This document shows positions 7,868-15,010 of a stretch of DNA of 30,338 nt, piece by piece. Below the pieces are notes generated by a model. That model was not told the origin of the DNA and ran no database searches. It was given only the letters and a program-made list of their open reading frames with translations. The stretch lies in NCBI GenBank assembly GCA_031255615.1, contig JAIRSD010000138.1:1-30338 (forward strand), written 5' to 3'. Position 1 is the stretch's first letter; each line of letters starts with the position of its first letter. The position numbers and the translations under genes are program-made. Origin of the DNA: Treponema sp. GTDB taxonomy: Bacteria > Spirochaetota > Spirochaetia > Treponematales > Breznakiellaceae.

Positions 7868-8168
7868 GACGCTCCATCTTGGATTGGCTTCGATCCGCCT
7901 TTCCGGCCCGGTTTCGGACAAAGGCGATAGCCTTTGCCGCCGCTTCCCAACACCAGACCGGTATTATATCGCCCTCCCGCCCCCCCGCGTCCAGCAAGAC
8001 CGCCAGGGAGGGGTCTTCGACTACCTGGACCCCCGCTTCCCGGGCCAGAGAAACAATCCGTTCCGCCCCGGGGCCGCGCCCCCGGACCAGAAGGCGGGGC
8101 CCGGCATCCCGGGGATCATAGCCGATGGCGGAAGCAACCTGCCTTTCTTTGATCTTACACCTCCTCAT
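7839..8168 (-). CDS. FlhB C-terminal-domain-like protein (flagellar export family)
   Basis: The product of about 105-109 residues resembles the free-standing cytoplasmic domain of FlhB/YscU, the substrate-specificity switch of flagellar type III export. KERQVASAIGYDPRDAGPRLLVRGRGPGAERIVSLA is the conserved opening, followed by GVQVVEDPSLAVLLDAG and GDIIPVWCWEAAAKAI. Full-length FlhB carries an NPTH autocleavage motif, absent here as usual in stand-alone copies. The start is unclear. The ATG at 8166-8168 lies in the upstream gene and has no ribosome-binding site. An in-frame ATC at 8151-8153 sits six bases after a perfect AGGAGG and directly before KERQ, where homologues, as I remember them, begin with Met. 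The charged tail (RAGKADRSQSKMERHEESGQSGD) is variable. It overlaps the HD-GYP gene by 29 bp. Confidence 0.82.
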   Translation of the reverse strand: MRRCKIKERQVASAIGYDPRDAGPRLLVRGRGPGAERIVSLAREAGVQVVEDPSLAVLLDAGGREGDIIPVWCWEAAAKAIAFVRNRAGKADRSQSKMERHEESGQSGD

Positions 8169-9258
8169 TTACGGAAAGCAAGGTCCAATCCCGGCTTTCC
8201 GCAAAGGAAAGCAGCGCCTCCTGCCGGACTTCGGCGGCTGGAAGCCCCAGAAGATCCGCCAGTTCCCGTTCCAGGCCCCCGGTCCGGGGCTGTCCGGGGG
8301 CCGGATGCCAGGAGAACTTGAGGGAGAGGGGCGGCATTTTTTCTCCCCGCCCCCCACCGAGGCCGGGATGAAAGGCAAAACGCCAGGATTCTTCCCCGTT
8401 CCTTATATCCAGCCCCATCTGTTCGACCCGCCAGGAACCGCCGGAGCTTCCGCCGGGAGGGGCCAAGAGTATCCGAAGGCACATATCCAGTTCCTCCAGG
8501 GAAAAGGGCAGCACGATCCAGCGTTTCCCGTCCTTCCCCGGCAGCCGGTTCAGGATAGCGAGGAGGGGCCCTTGGGCCGCCAGCGCCGATTCCCGGAGGC
8601 CGGACGCATCCAGGCGCCTTTCCGCCGCCCCCGCCTTTGAGGAACCGGCCTGGGCCGGGAATCGGCCTTCGTTGCCGGGCCTCTCTTTTCCGGGGGAGCC
8701 GCCGCCTTCCCGGTCCGGGGCCCCCCGTTCCGGCATGCCGCCGGAACGGTCATCCGCCGAATCTCCGGCGGCCCCTTCTTCCCCGGAATTTTCCTTCCCC
8801 TGAACGCCCGCGGCCCGCTCTCCATGGGGAGCGTCCCCGCCGTGGAGAAGGGCCCCGGCGTAGCGGGCCAGGGCTTCCGGGCTGAGTTCCAGCCCCTTGG
8901 AGGCGGCGGCCAGGGCGCCCAGGGCCAGGGCCTCCCGGAACCGGGGGCTTCGGGAATCCTCCCCCGGACCGGGGGAAGATTCCGCGCCGCCCCCACCTGC
9001 CAGCGCCGCCTGACGAATATTCCCCAGGAACGAAGGGTCCAGAGGGAGGGAGAAAAATTTCGCAAAGGACAGAATCGAAGTGGAAAGCCCGCCGGGCGGA
9101 AGTTTAAGGGAAGCGAGGAGGGAGCTGATATGTCCGGTAGAAAGGGGAAGGCCGCGCCGGGAATTGAGGGATCCGGCGGTGGGGGAATCCAACCGGACCG
9201 GGGCCGTTTTTTCTTTCGCCAACCCTTCCAGGCCCCCCGGCCGGCCCTGAAGATGCAT
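8155..9258 (-). CDS. Unknown Pro/Gly-rich protein upstream of the FlhB-like gene
   Basis: I cannot assign this 367-residue protein. The N-terminal third (about 35-130) is leucine/alanine-rich and helical. Residues about 140-225 are low complexity, rich in Gly, Glu and Ser, and probably disordered. The C-terminal part (about 230-367) looks folded: KDGKRWIVLPFSLEELDMCLRIL, then WRVEQMGLDIRNGEESWRFAFHPG. Treponemes, from memory, have an unknown gene in the same place between rplS and the FlhB-like gene, and the FliK hook-length proteins have a similar plan of disordered middle and folded C-terminus, so a flagellar export role is a reasonable guess only. The ATG at 9256-9258 lacks a strong ribosome-binding site, so the start is uncertain. 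Its stop lies inside the ribosome-binding region of the next gene. Confidence 0.78.
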   Translation of the reverse strand: MHLQGRPGGLEGLAKEKTAPVRLDSPTAGSLNSRRGLPLSTGHISSLLASLKLPPGGLSTSILSFAKFFSLPLDPSFLGNIRQAALAGGGGAESSPGPGEDSRSPRFREALALGALAAASKGLELSPEALARYAGALLHGGDAPHGERAAGVQGKENSGEEGAAGDSADDRSGGMPERGAPDREGGGSPGKERPGNEGRFPAQAGSSKAGAAERRLDASGLRESALAAQGPLLAILNRLPGKDGKRWIVLPFSLEELDMCLRILLAPPGGSSGGSWRVEQMGLDIRNGEESWRFAFHPGLGGGRGEKMPPLSLKFSWHPAPGQPRTGGLERELADLLGLPAAEVRQEALLSFAESRDWTLLSVNEEV

Positions 9259-9320
9259 GAAATCCGCCCGCCGGCCCGCAGCGCCGGCGGGGTCAATGTT
9301 TGAGGAGATCCCTCCGGCCC

Positions 9321-9719
9321 CTAGCTCTGTGAAGTCGGGCTTTCGGGGGGGGCCGCCTTGGGCCGGGCGTCCTTTCTCACGATGCGCTCCCGAATCTTGG
9401 CGCTTTTACCGATCTTGCTCCGGATGTAGTACAGTTTAGCCCGCCGCACCCTGCCGGGACGGACCAACTCCACCTTGGCGACCCGGGGCGAATGGAGGGG
9501 GAAGATCCGCTCCACCCCGACGCCGTAGGAATTTTTCCGCACCGTAAATGTTTTGCCCACCCGGGAATTCTTTATAGCGATGACCAAACCTTCGTAGATC
9601 TGGATTCGCTGGTTCTTTCCTTCGACAATTCTGAAATGCACCTTTACGGTGTCCCCAACGCTCACCTGGTCCGGTTCTTTCTTCATCTGGTCGGCTTCGA
9701 TGGCCCGAATCTCATTCAT
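9321..9719 (-). CDS. rplS: 50S ribosomal protein L19
   Basis: This 132-residue protein is L19, located at the 30S-50S interface. [60 protein letters not shown] and RRAKLYYIR are family hallmarks. The C-terminal tail (about 112-132, [18 protein letters not shown]) is longer than the common L19 of about 115 residues and is probably flexible. The ATG at 9717-9719 overlaps the trmD stop (ATGA) and has GGAGATG about eight bases upstream. The trmD-rplS order is widely conserved. Confidence 0.97.
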   Translation of the reverse strand: MNEIRAIEADQMKKEPDQVSVGDTVKVHFRIVEGKNQRIQIYEGLVIAIKNSRVGKTFTVRKNSYGVGVERIFPLHSPRVAKVELVRPGRVRRAKLYYIRSKIGKSAKIRERIVRKDARPKAAPPESPTSQS

Positions 9720-10531
9720 GGTTCTTGCATCTCCTGTATAATTTTGCGGGTTTCCCCGTCAAAAAGCCCAAGTTCCAGGCCCCGGCGTATAAGATCCGGC
9801 CGGAGGGCGCAGGTTTTTTCCACCCGTCTGCGAAGCCGCCAGCGTCGAATATGCTCATGGTGGCCGGAAAGCAATACTTCGGGAACCTGAAGCGTATCAT
9901 AAAGTTCGGGCCGTGTATACTGGGGATACTCCAAAAGCCCCCCGGAAAAGGTCTCCTCCCTCAGGGATTCGGGGGTGATGACCTGGTCCACCAGCCGGTA
10001 GGTCGCGTCGATGAGAACCAGGGCCGCGGTTTCCCCGGAGGACAGCACGTAATCCCCCACGGAAATTTCATCGTCGATGTATAAATCGATGATCCGCTGG
10101 TCGATCCCCTCGTAACGGCCGCAGAGCAGGACAAGCTCCCTACAGGAGGCCAGCTCCCCGGCCAGAGTCTGGGTAAAGGGCCGCCCCGAGGGGGAAAGGT
10201 AGATCACTCGGCGTTCCGCCGTAGGGCCTTCCGCCGCGGGGCCTTCCTCTGCCGCCGAAACCGCGGCCGGATCTATCCCGGTGTTCTGTTTTTTCTCCAC
10301 CCCCGCCGCTTCCAGGGCCCGGCCCAGGGGCTCGGGGAGCATCAGCATCCCCGGACCGCCGCCGTAGGGGGCGTCGTCGCAGGTCCGGTGCCTGTCGAGG
10401 GCGAAGTCCCTGATATTGAAGGCCCGGTAGCCCACGATCCCCCGCTCCACCGCCCTGGCCATGATGGAGGCGGCAAAATATGCGTCGATGATGTCGGGAA
10501 ATAAGGTCAAGACGGTGTAGACGATGCTCAT
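9716..10531 (-). CDS. trmD: tRNA (guanine-N1)-methyltransferase TrmD
   Basis: TrmD methylates G37 in tRNAs with a G36G37 sequence using S-adenosylmethionine, keeping the reading frame. The 271-residue product starts [16 protein letters not shown] and contains [29 protein letters not shown], and [27 protein letters not shown], the knotted SAM-binding region. Between the PLGRAL segment and [13 protein letters not shown] there is a run of about 27 Glu/Ala/Gly/Pro-rich residues ([20 protein letters not shown] and on), longer than in the E. coli enzyme as I remember it and probably an exposed loop. Its ATG overlaps the TGA of rimM, and its TGA overlaps the ATG of rplS. Confidence 0.97.
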   Translation of the reverse strand: MSIVYTVLTLFPDIIDAYFAASIMARAVERGIVGYRAFNIRDFALDRHRTCDDAPYGGGPGMLMLPEPLGRALEAAGVEKKQNTGIDPAAVSAAEEGPAAEGPTAERRVIYLSPSGRPFTQTLAGELASCRELVLLCGRYEGIDQRIIDLYIDDEISVGDYVLSSGETAALVLIDATYRLVDQVITPESLREETFSGGLLEYPQYTRPELYDTLQVPEVLLSGHHEHIRRWRLRRRVEKTCALRPDLIRRGLELGLFDGETRKIIQEMQEP

Positions 10532-11028
10532 TCAAGGATCCAGCGGCAGAGAAGCGGGGCCCGCCTCCCCGCGAGATCGATATCTCCAAAAAATTCGTCC
10601 CGGAAGGGCACCAGCCGGGTTTCCCCGTTTTTAAGCCGCAGCTCAACCAGGCTGCCGCCGCCCCCTTCCAGAACATCGGTTATCAAACCCAGGGCCTCCG
10701 CCCCTTCCCAGACTTCCAGGCCCTTGAGATCTTCGATGTAGTACTCCCCCCGCCGCAGGGGGGCGGCCTCCTCCCGGCTGACCAGAAGCTCCGCCCCCGT
10801 CAGGACCCTGGCGGCCTCCGGGCTGTTAAAACCCCGAAATTTCATTATCAGGGAGGGCCCCCCCGCCGCCGCCTCGATTTCCCGGAGCTGCTCCCGGCCC
10901 CCCTGCCGGAGGACCGCCTGTTTTAATGTAAGGAGATGTTCAAACTCCCCGGAAAGGGAACGGATCTTCACAAAGCCCTTTAAGCCAAAGGGTGGGCCCA
11001 CCAGGGCCGCCGTAAAGCGTTCTACCAT
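10528..11028 (-). CDS. rimM: Ribosome maturation factor RimM
   Basis: RimM binds S19 and assists assembly of the 30S head. The 166-residue protein starts ERFTAALVGPPFGLKGFVKIRSLSGEFEHLL, the typical RimM N-terminal barrel with the GxxGLKGxVK signature. The second domain includes YYIEDLKGLEVWEGAEALGLITDVLEGGGGSLVELRLKNGETRLVPFRDEFFGDIDL, the PRC-barrel part. Its stop overlaps the trmD start (ATGA). It begins about 50 bp after khpA. Confidence 0.96.
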   Translation of the reverse strand: MVERFTAALVGPPFGLKGFVKIRSLSGEFEHLLTLKQAVLRQGGREQLREIEAAAGGPSLIMKFRGFNSPEAARVLTGAELLVSREEAAPLRRGEYYIEDLKGLEVWEGAEALGLITDVLEGGGGSLVELRLKNGETRLVPFRDEFFGDIDLAGRRAPLLCRWILE

Positions 11029-11077
11029 GCCGGATTGCGGATCTTATCCGCCGCTTTTTCCCGCCGTCCCCAGAGAC

Positions 11078-11311
11078 CTAGTCCAGGATTTCCAGGACCG
11101 TGTGCTTCCCGGTTCTGGCGGTAGCCGCCTGAAGAACGGTTCTGATAGCCTTGGCGATGCGGCCGTGCTTGCCGATCACCTTGCCGATGTCGGCCGATGC
11201 GACCCGCAGTTCCAGAATTGTGGACTTTTCCCCTTCCACCACGCTCACCTGCACCTGGGAAGCGTCGTCCACCAGAGACTTTACGATATATTCAACCAGA
11301 TCTTTTTCCAT
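11078..11311 (-). CDS. khpA: KH-domain RNA-binding protein KhpA
   Basis: The 77-residue protein is a single type II KH domain: EYIVKSLVDDASQVQVSVVEGEKSTILELRV, then GKVIGKHGRIAKAIRTVLQAA with the GKHG RNA-binding loop. Members bind many RNAs and, in some bacteria, pair with a larger KH/Jag protein to affect cell-wall growth. The position between rpsP and rimM is conserved in many bacteria. A nested hairpin lies between rpsP and this gene. Confidence 0.95.
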   Translation of the reverse strand: MEKDLVEYIVKSLVDDASQVQVSVVEGEKSTILELRVASADIGKVIGKHGRIAKAIRTVLQAATARTGKHTVLEILD

Positions 11312-11349
11312 TACTTCACCTTTGATTCAAGAATGTCCCATAAAAGACA

Positions 11350-11401
11350 AAGGGGGAATCAAGGACGGAACTCTCCGATGGAGGTTTCGCAATCCCCCCT
11401 T
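11350..11401 (-). promoter_or_regulatory. Nested hairpin between rpsP and khpA (possible attenuator)
   Basis: On the minus strand the outer arms AAGGGGGGA and TCCCCCTT enclose a smaller CTCC-ATC-GGAG hairpin. The outer stem starts inside the rpsP stop codon, and the sequence after it is TGTCTTTTAT, a broken T-run. This could lower readthrough into khpA-rimM-trmD-rplS relative to rpsP or stabilise the rpsP 3' end. The call is structural only. Confidence 0.4.
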
Positions 11402-11648
11402 AGAGGGAGATGTTCTTCTTATTCAGTATTCGGCGGACCGTATCGCTTACCGTCGCGCCGTTGCCCAGCCAAACCTTTACCTTGTCCTCCGCGATCTTAA
11501 CCTGCCGGTCCTCCGCCTCGATGGGGTGGTAATAGCCAAGTTCCTCGATAGTCTTCCCGTCCCGGGGAGCCCGCTGGTCCATGACCACGATACGGTAATA
11601 GGGGCGTTTCTTCGTTCCGAATTTTTTTAGCCGAATTCTGGCGCTCAT
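11400..11648 (-). CDS. rpsP: 30S ribosomal protein S16
   Basis: The 82-residue protein is S16: SARIRLKKFGTKKRPYYRIVVMDQRAPRDGKTIEELGYYHP, then DKVKVWLGNGATVSDTVRRILNK, the full family profile at normal length. The ATG at 11646-11648 follows AGGAGGACCCT, an excellent ribosome-binding site. A much longer open frame running upstream to 12317 is an artefact crossing a hairpin element. It is the first gene of the rpsP-khpA-rimM-trmD-rplS block. Confidence 0.97.
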   Translation of the reverse strand: MSARIRLKKFGTKKRPYYRIVVMDQRAPRDGKTIEELGYYHPIEAEDRQVKIAEDKVKVWLGNGATVSDTVRRILNKKNISL

Positions 11649-11862
11649 AGGGTCCTCCTCACAATACTCCGCCCGCGGCGGAAGATCCGGCATGATGTAT
11701 CCCGCCCGGGGGCCCGGACCGTTCCCCGGCAGGTAAAATTGACGACACAGCCGTCCGCCCGCTGGCGGATCTGGGCAGAACCCATAAGGCCGAAACCTAT
11801 CAATAACCGATTCTCCGCGGATGATCAAGGGGGGACTCCGCCGCGCTTCCCCGTTTAGAGCA
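11649..11862. other. rpsP upstream region, no clear promoter
   Basis: This is the leader of the ribosomal-protein operon on the minus strand. I could not find a convincing -35/-10 pair; the best candidate (TTGATC, 17-bp spacer, TATTGA) is weak. The stretch separates the rpsP ribosome-binding site from modular hairpin element copy A. Confidence 0.3.
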
Positions 11863-12068
11863 TGCCGCGCATCGAGAGTAGGTTGGGCGCATTTTTTGCG
11901 GCCCGCCGCAGGCGGGCCGTAAAAAACCGGGCTATCCGCTCCAATTCCCCGCCCCCGCCGGGGGCGGGGAATTCCGCTTCTATCCCTTGCGCGGGTAACG
12001 CTAAGCCGGCGCGGGAACCGCGCCGGCGTTTTGCCGCCTTGTGGAAAATCCGCGTTCCCGCGGATTTT
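11863..12068 (-). ncRNA. Modular hairpin element, copy A (Flavo-1-like core)
   Basis: In minus orientation this copy reads: hairpin AAAATCCGCG / CGCGGATTTT (12045-12068), a GC-rich hairpin CCGGCGCGG / CCGCGCCGG near 12006-12027, the linker GCAAGGGATAGAAGCGGAA, a 15-bp perfect inverted repeat AATTCCCCGCCCCCG (11943-11973), the linker GAGCGGATAGCCCGGT, a hairpin with T6/A6 ends and a 9-bp CGGCCCGCC core (11892-11926), then ATGCGCCC. The flank after it (GCGCCCAAC, then TCGATGCGCGGC) is also shared with copy B. It lies between the ffh 3' end and rpsP. The core resembles the Flavo-1 RNA motif as I remember it; I could not run a covariance search. It could equally be a non-transcribed repeat. Confidence 0.55.
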
Positions 12069-12226
12069 CAGCTTCCGGGATTCCCCGGGGTAAAACCCAG
12101 GCCCCCCCGGTGTCATGGACGGCCCGCCGGGAAGATCCCCCCACACCCTGCGGCGAAGGTACCCAAAGGAGACTCGGCATGCGGCTGCTTGGCCTAAAAG
12201 ACCGGATATGCGGGCGGAAGAAATTG

Positions 12227-12311
12227 ACCACGAAGGCGAAGAAGGCGCACGAAGACCGGGGATTGGAGGAGCTTTTTCATTCCTTCGTGTTCCTTGGTGC
12301 CCCTTCGTGGT
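12227..12311. repeat. Imperfect inverted repeat ACCACGAAGG / CCTTCGTGGT
   Basis: The outer arms ACCACGAAGG (12227-12236) and CCTTCGTGGT (12302-12311) are perfect complements, and further CACGAAG / CTTCGTG matches lie inside. Sequences of this kind (CCTTCGTG words in opposite orientation) are, from memory, common dispersed intergenic repeats in many phyla. It sits about 60 bp past the ffh stop and could act as a transcription end there. Confidence 0.6.
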
Positions 12312-12367
12312 TAACATTCTCGTTCCCGGTCGTTTCGCTTATCCGGTGGTTTAGTGTAAGCAAGGTA

Positions 12368-13723
12368 CTAGCGGCCCATCCGGCTCATCATTTTTTGGAG
12401 GGCCGGGCCTTGCAGGGCCTGGTTTTTCCCCATTTTGCTCATTTTTTTCATAAGAGTCCGCATTTTTTCAAAGCGTTTGAGGAGCCGGGCGACCTCCGCC
12501 ACGGAGGAACCGGAGCCCCGGGCGATTCGGGAGCGGCGGGAGGGGCCGATGATGAGGTGGTTGGCCCTTTCTTTCCGGGTCATGGAGGACAGGATGGCTT
12601 CCTGGGCTTTCAGCTCCGCCTTGTCGATGTCTTCTTCGCTTATCTGGCCCGCCATGCCGGGGATCATGTCCAGCATGGATTTGAGGGAGCCCATTTTTTT
12701 TACCGACCGGAGCTGGGAGAGCCAGTCCTCTAGGGTAAAACTTTCCTTCTCCATTTTTTTCTGGATTTCCTGGGCTTCTTTTTGATCGATGACCTGCTGG
12801 GCCTTCTCCACGAGGCTGACCACGTCCCCCATGCCCAGGATGCGGCCCGCCATCCGTTCCGGGTGGAAAGGCTCAAAGTCCTCCGGTTTTTCCCCGGTTC
12901 CCACGAATTTGAGGGCCTTGCCGGTGATGGTTTTTAGGGAGAGGGCGGCGCCGCCCCTGGTGTCGGAGTCGAATTTGGTAAGGATCACCCCGCTGAGGCC
13001 GATCTGCGCGTCGAAGGCTTTGGCGATGTCCACCGCCGCCTGGCCGGTCATGGAATCCGCCACCAGGAGGAGTTCGTCGGGGCGGGCCGCTTCTTTCAGC
13101 CGGACAAGCTCCGCCATCATGGCATCGTCTATTTGCAGCCGCCCCGCGGTGTCGATGATCAGGGTGTCCGCCATGGTCCTGCGGGCGTAATTTTCGGCCC
13201 CCCGGTACACCTTTACCACGTCGTCGGCGCCTTCCTCTTTGTAGACGGGGATCCCAACCTGGGCCCCCAGGATGGAAAGCTGTTCCATCGCGCCGGGCCG
13301 GACCAGGTCGCAGGCCGCGAGCAGGGGTTTCCGGCCTTCTTTTTTAAGGCGCAGCGCCAGTTTGGCGGCGCTGGTGGTTTTCCCGGAGCCCTGGAGCCCC
13401 AGCATAAGTATCGGGGAAATGACATCCGGCCCCCGCAGTTTCAGGCCCCCCCCGGATTCGGTCCCCAGGAAGGAGACCAGTTTATCGTGGACGATCTTGA
13501 CGAACTGCTGGTCCGGGTCTACTGAACGGAGGACCCGTTCCCCCTTGGCCTCCTCGATGGTGGCGTTCACGAAGCGGCGCACCACCCGGAGGTTCACGTC
13601 CGCCTCCAGAAGGGCCATCTTGATGGCCTCCACCGCGTCGTCGATGTTTTTTTCGGTGATCGTGGATTTCCCCGCCACAAAGCGCAGGGCATCCGAAACT
13701 TTCTGGGTTAATTTGTCGAACAT
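12368..13723 (-). CDS. ffh: Signal recognition particle protein Ffh (SRP54)
   Basis: Ffh binds signal sequences of nascent membrane proteins and 4.5S RNA and delivers ribosomes to FtsY. The 451-residue protein has the N domain (1 to about 95), the GTPase G domain with GLQGSGKTT (109-117), DTAGRLQID and TKFDSDTRGGAALS, and a C-terminal methionine-rich M domain (about 305-451) with the RNA-binding stretch GPSRRSRIARGSGSSVAEV and many methionines at the end (MRTLMKKMSKMGKNQ). It follows ndk by 27 bp on the same strand and is probably co-transcribed with it. The SRP RNA gene is not in this window as far as I can see. Confidence 0.98.
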   Translation of the reverse strand: MFDKLTQKVSDALRFVAGKSTITEKNIDDAVEAIKMALLEADVNLRVVRRFVNATIEEAKGERVLRSVDPDQQFVKIVHDKLVSFLGTESGGGLKLRGPDVISPILMLGLQGSGKTTSAAKLALRLKKEGRKPLLAACDLVRPGAMEQLSILGAQVGIPVYKEEGADDVVKVYRGAENYARRTMADTLIIDTAGRLQIDDAMMAELVRLKEAARPDELLLVADSMTGQAAVDIAKAFDAQIGLSGVILTKFDSDTRGGAALSLKTITGKALKFVGTGEKPEDFEPFHPERMAGRILGMGDVVSLVEKAQQVIDQKEAQEIQKKMEKESFTLEDWLSQLRSVKKMGSLKSMLDMIPGMAGQISEEDIDKAELKAQEAILSSMTRKERANHLIIGPSRRSRIARGSGSSVAEVARLLKRFEKMRTLMKKMSKMGKNQALQGPALQKMMSRMGR

Positions 13724-13750
13724 GGCCCTATAGTATCCCCAATGCCGGGA

Positions 13751-14194
13751 CTAGAACCAGTCCCGGTTGCCGTCCTCCCAAGGGCAGTATTCCTCGGGGC
13801 GGAAAAACAGGGCGGCCTCCCGTTCCGCGGCGGCGGGGGAATCGGAGGCGTGGACGATGTTCAGCCGGGTTTGGGCCGCGTAGTCCCCCCGGATGGTTCC
13901 CGCCGGGGCCTCCATCAGGTTGGTGGGGCCTATCATGCGGCGGACGACGGCGACCGCCTCCTCCCCTTCCAGGACCATGGCGATCACCGGGCCGGAAAGG
14001 GTGTAGTCCACCAGTTTTTCATAAAAATCCCGGCCTTTATGCGCGGCGTAGTGGGATTCCACCGTCTCCCGGCTTAAGCGCAGGAGTTTAAGGGCCGTGA
14101 TTTTCAGGCCCTTTCGTTCAAAGCGGTTCAGCACTTCTCCCGCAATCCGGCGGGGCAGGACTCCGGGTTTCAGCATGACGAAGGTCTTTTCCAT
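13751..14194 (-). CDS. ndk: Nucleoside diphosphate kinase
   Basis: Ndk transfers the gamma-phosphate of ATP to nucleoside diphosphates through a phosphohistidine. The 147-residue product starts EKTFVMLKPGVLPRRIAGEVLNRFERKG and has RMIGPTNLMEAPAGTIRGDYA followed by NIVHASDS, where His115 is the phosphorylated residue. The length fits the family. No ribosome-binding site precedes the ATG at 14192-14194; a promoter -10 box ends only 7 bp before it, so the message may be leaderless. ffh follows after 27 bp. Confidence 0.97.
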   Translation of the reverse strand: MEKTFVMLKPGVLPRRIAGEVLNRFERKGLKITALKLLRLSRETVESHYAAHKGRDFYEKLVDYTLSGPVIAMVLEGEEAVAVVRRMIGPTNLMEAPAGTIRGDYAAQTRLNIVHASDSPAAAEREAALFFRPEEYCPWEDGNRDWF

Positions 14195-14201
14195 GGGCTT
14201 T

Positions 14202-14230
14202 ATTATACCACAGGAATTTTCCCATGACTA
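14202..14230 (-). promoter_or_regulatory. Sigma-70-type promoter of ndk, very close to the ATG
   Basis: On the minus strand TAGTCA (14230-14225), a 17-bp spacer and TATAAT (14207-14202) form a promoter, with TG one base before the -10 (extended -10). Transcription would begin about 6-7 bp after the -10, at or next to the ndk start codon (14194). Confidence 0.7.
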
Positions 14231-14251
14231 ACTGAATGGTCGTTCAATAGT

Positions 14252-14281
14252 GTTGTTCAGAAACTTCAGTTTCTGGATAAC
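14252..14281 (+). repeat. GTTCAGAAAC-family hairpin, copy 3
   Basis: The arms GTTGTTCAGAAAC and GTTTCTGGATAAC pair over 13 positions on the plus strand if two G-U wobbles are allowed, around TTCA. It is related to the copies at 3304-3333 and 4107-4128. It lies upstream of the ndk promoter and just before hairpin element copy B, with no T-run after it. Confidence 0.6.
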
Positions 14282-14296
14282 GCTATTCATCGGGTT

Positions 14297-14806
14297 TTGG
14301 CGCGGGGCGTAAAAATCCGGAAGCCGCGAATCCGCAGGGACGCGCCGGCAGGGATGCCGAACCAAAAGGCTTGCGCCTTTTGGTTTTGCGGAGTTCACGG
14401 GGCGCTGCCCCACGAACTCCATACAGCGAAGGCGCAAAACGGCAGGGATGCCGGCATGGAGGCCGGTTGCATCCCACCATACAGGGGTTGGTGCGCGGAG
14501 CGCGCCAACCCCGAAGGCGCGAAACGGCAGGGACGCGCCGGCATGGAGGCCGGCTGTATCCACCATACCAGGAGTTGGTACGCGGAGTGCACCGACTCCG
14601 AAGGCGAACATCCGCAGGGATGCCGGCATGGAGGCCGGTTGCATCCCACCATACAGGGGTTGGTGCGTGGAGCGCACCAACCCCGAAGGCGCAAAACGGC
14701 AGGGATGCGCCGGCATGGATGCCGGCTGTATCCACCATACCAGGAGTTGGTGCGCAGAGCGCGCCGACTCCGAAGGCGAACATCCGCAGGGATGCGGATG
14801 TTCGCC
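14297..14806 (+). repeat. Hairpin string of element copy B, with a 172-bp tandem duplication
   Basis: A run of strong hairpins precedes the core of copy B. Examples are AACCAAAAGGC / GCCTTTTGGTT (14360-14385), GGAGTTC / GAACTCC around a GGGGC/GCCCC stem (near 14390-14420), GGGGTTGGTGCG-type stems, GGAGTTGG / CCGACTCC-type stems, and CGAACATCCGCA / TGCGGATGTTCG (14777-14804). About 14439-14610 is repeated at about 14611-14782 (period 172 bp). The two repeats differ inside stems in ways that largely keep base pairing. The linkers GCAGGGATGCCGAACC, GGTTTTGCGGAGTT and AACTCCATACAG also occur, with small changes, in copy C. Open frames on both strands here are by-products of the GC-rich repeats. 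Confidence 0.7.
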
Positions 14807-14917
14807 CGCGCAAGGGATAGGAGCGGAATTTTTGCGAAGCAAAAATTGGAGCGGATAGCCCGGTTTTTTGCGGCGGAGCCGCAAAAAATGCGCCCAACAT
14901 ATATTCGATGCGCGGCG
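14807..14917 (+). ncRNA. Modular hairpin element, copy B core (Flavo-1-like)
   Basis: The order is the linker GCAAGGGATAGGAGCGGAA, hairpin AATTTTTGC-GAA-GCAAAAATT (14827-14847), linker GGAGCGGATAGCCCGG, hairpin TTTTTTGCGGC-GGA-GCCGCAAAAAA (14864-14888), then TGCGCCC and the shared flank ending TCGATGCGCGGC. Linkers match copies A, C, D and E closely while the stems do not. It ends about 180 bp upstream of the PTS operon promoter and is oriented with that operon. The RNA-family call is from memory of Flavo-1. Confidence 0.58.
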
Positions 14918-15010
14918 TTTTCCCAACCGGGATGAGGATGGACAGGGCGCGGTATCCTGTTGTACGATAAAGTGCTAAAAAACCCTGAGAAATCCGCGTT
15001 TTTCCCGGTA

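Noticed and set aside
11649..12317. Long N-terminal extension of rpsP
   Set aside because: S16 is about 80 residues. The extension translates element copy A, and an excellent ribosome-binding site lies before the internal ATG.
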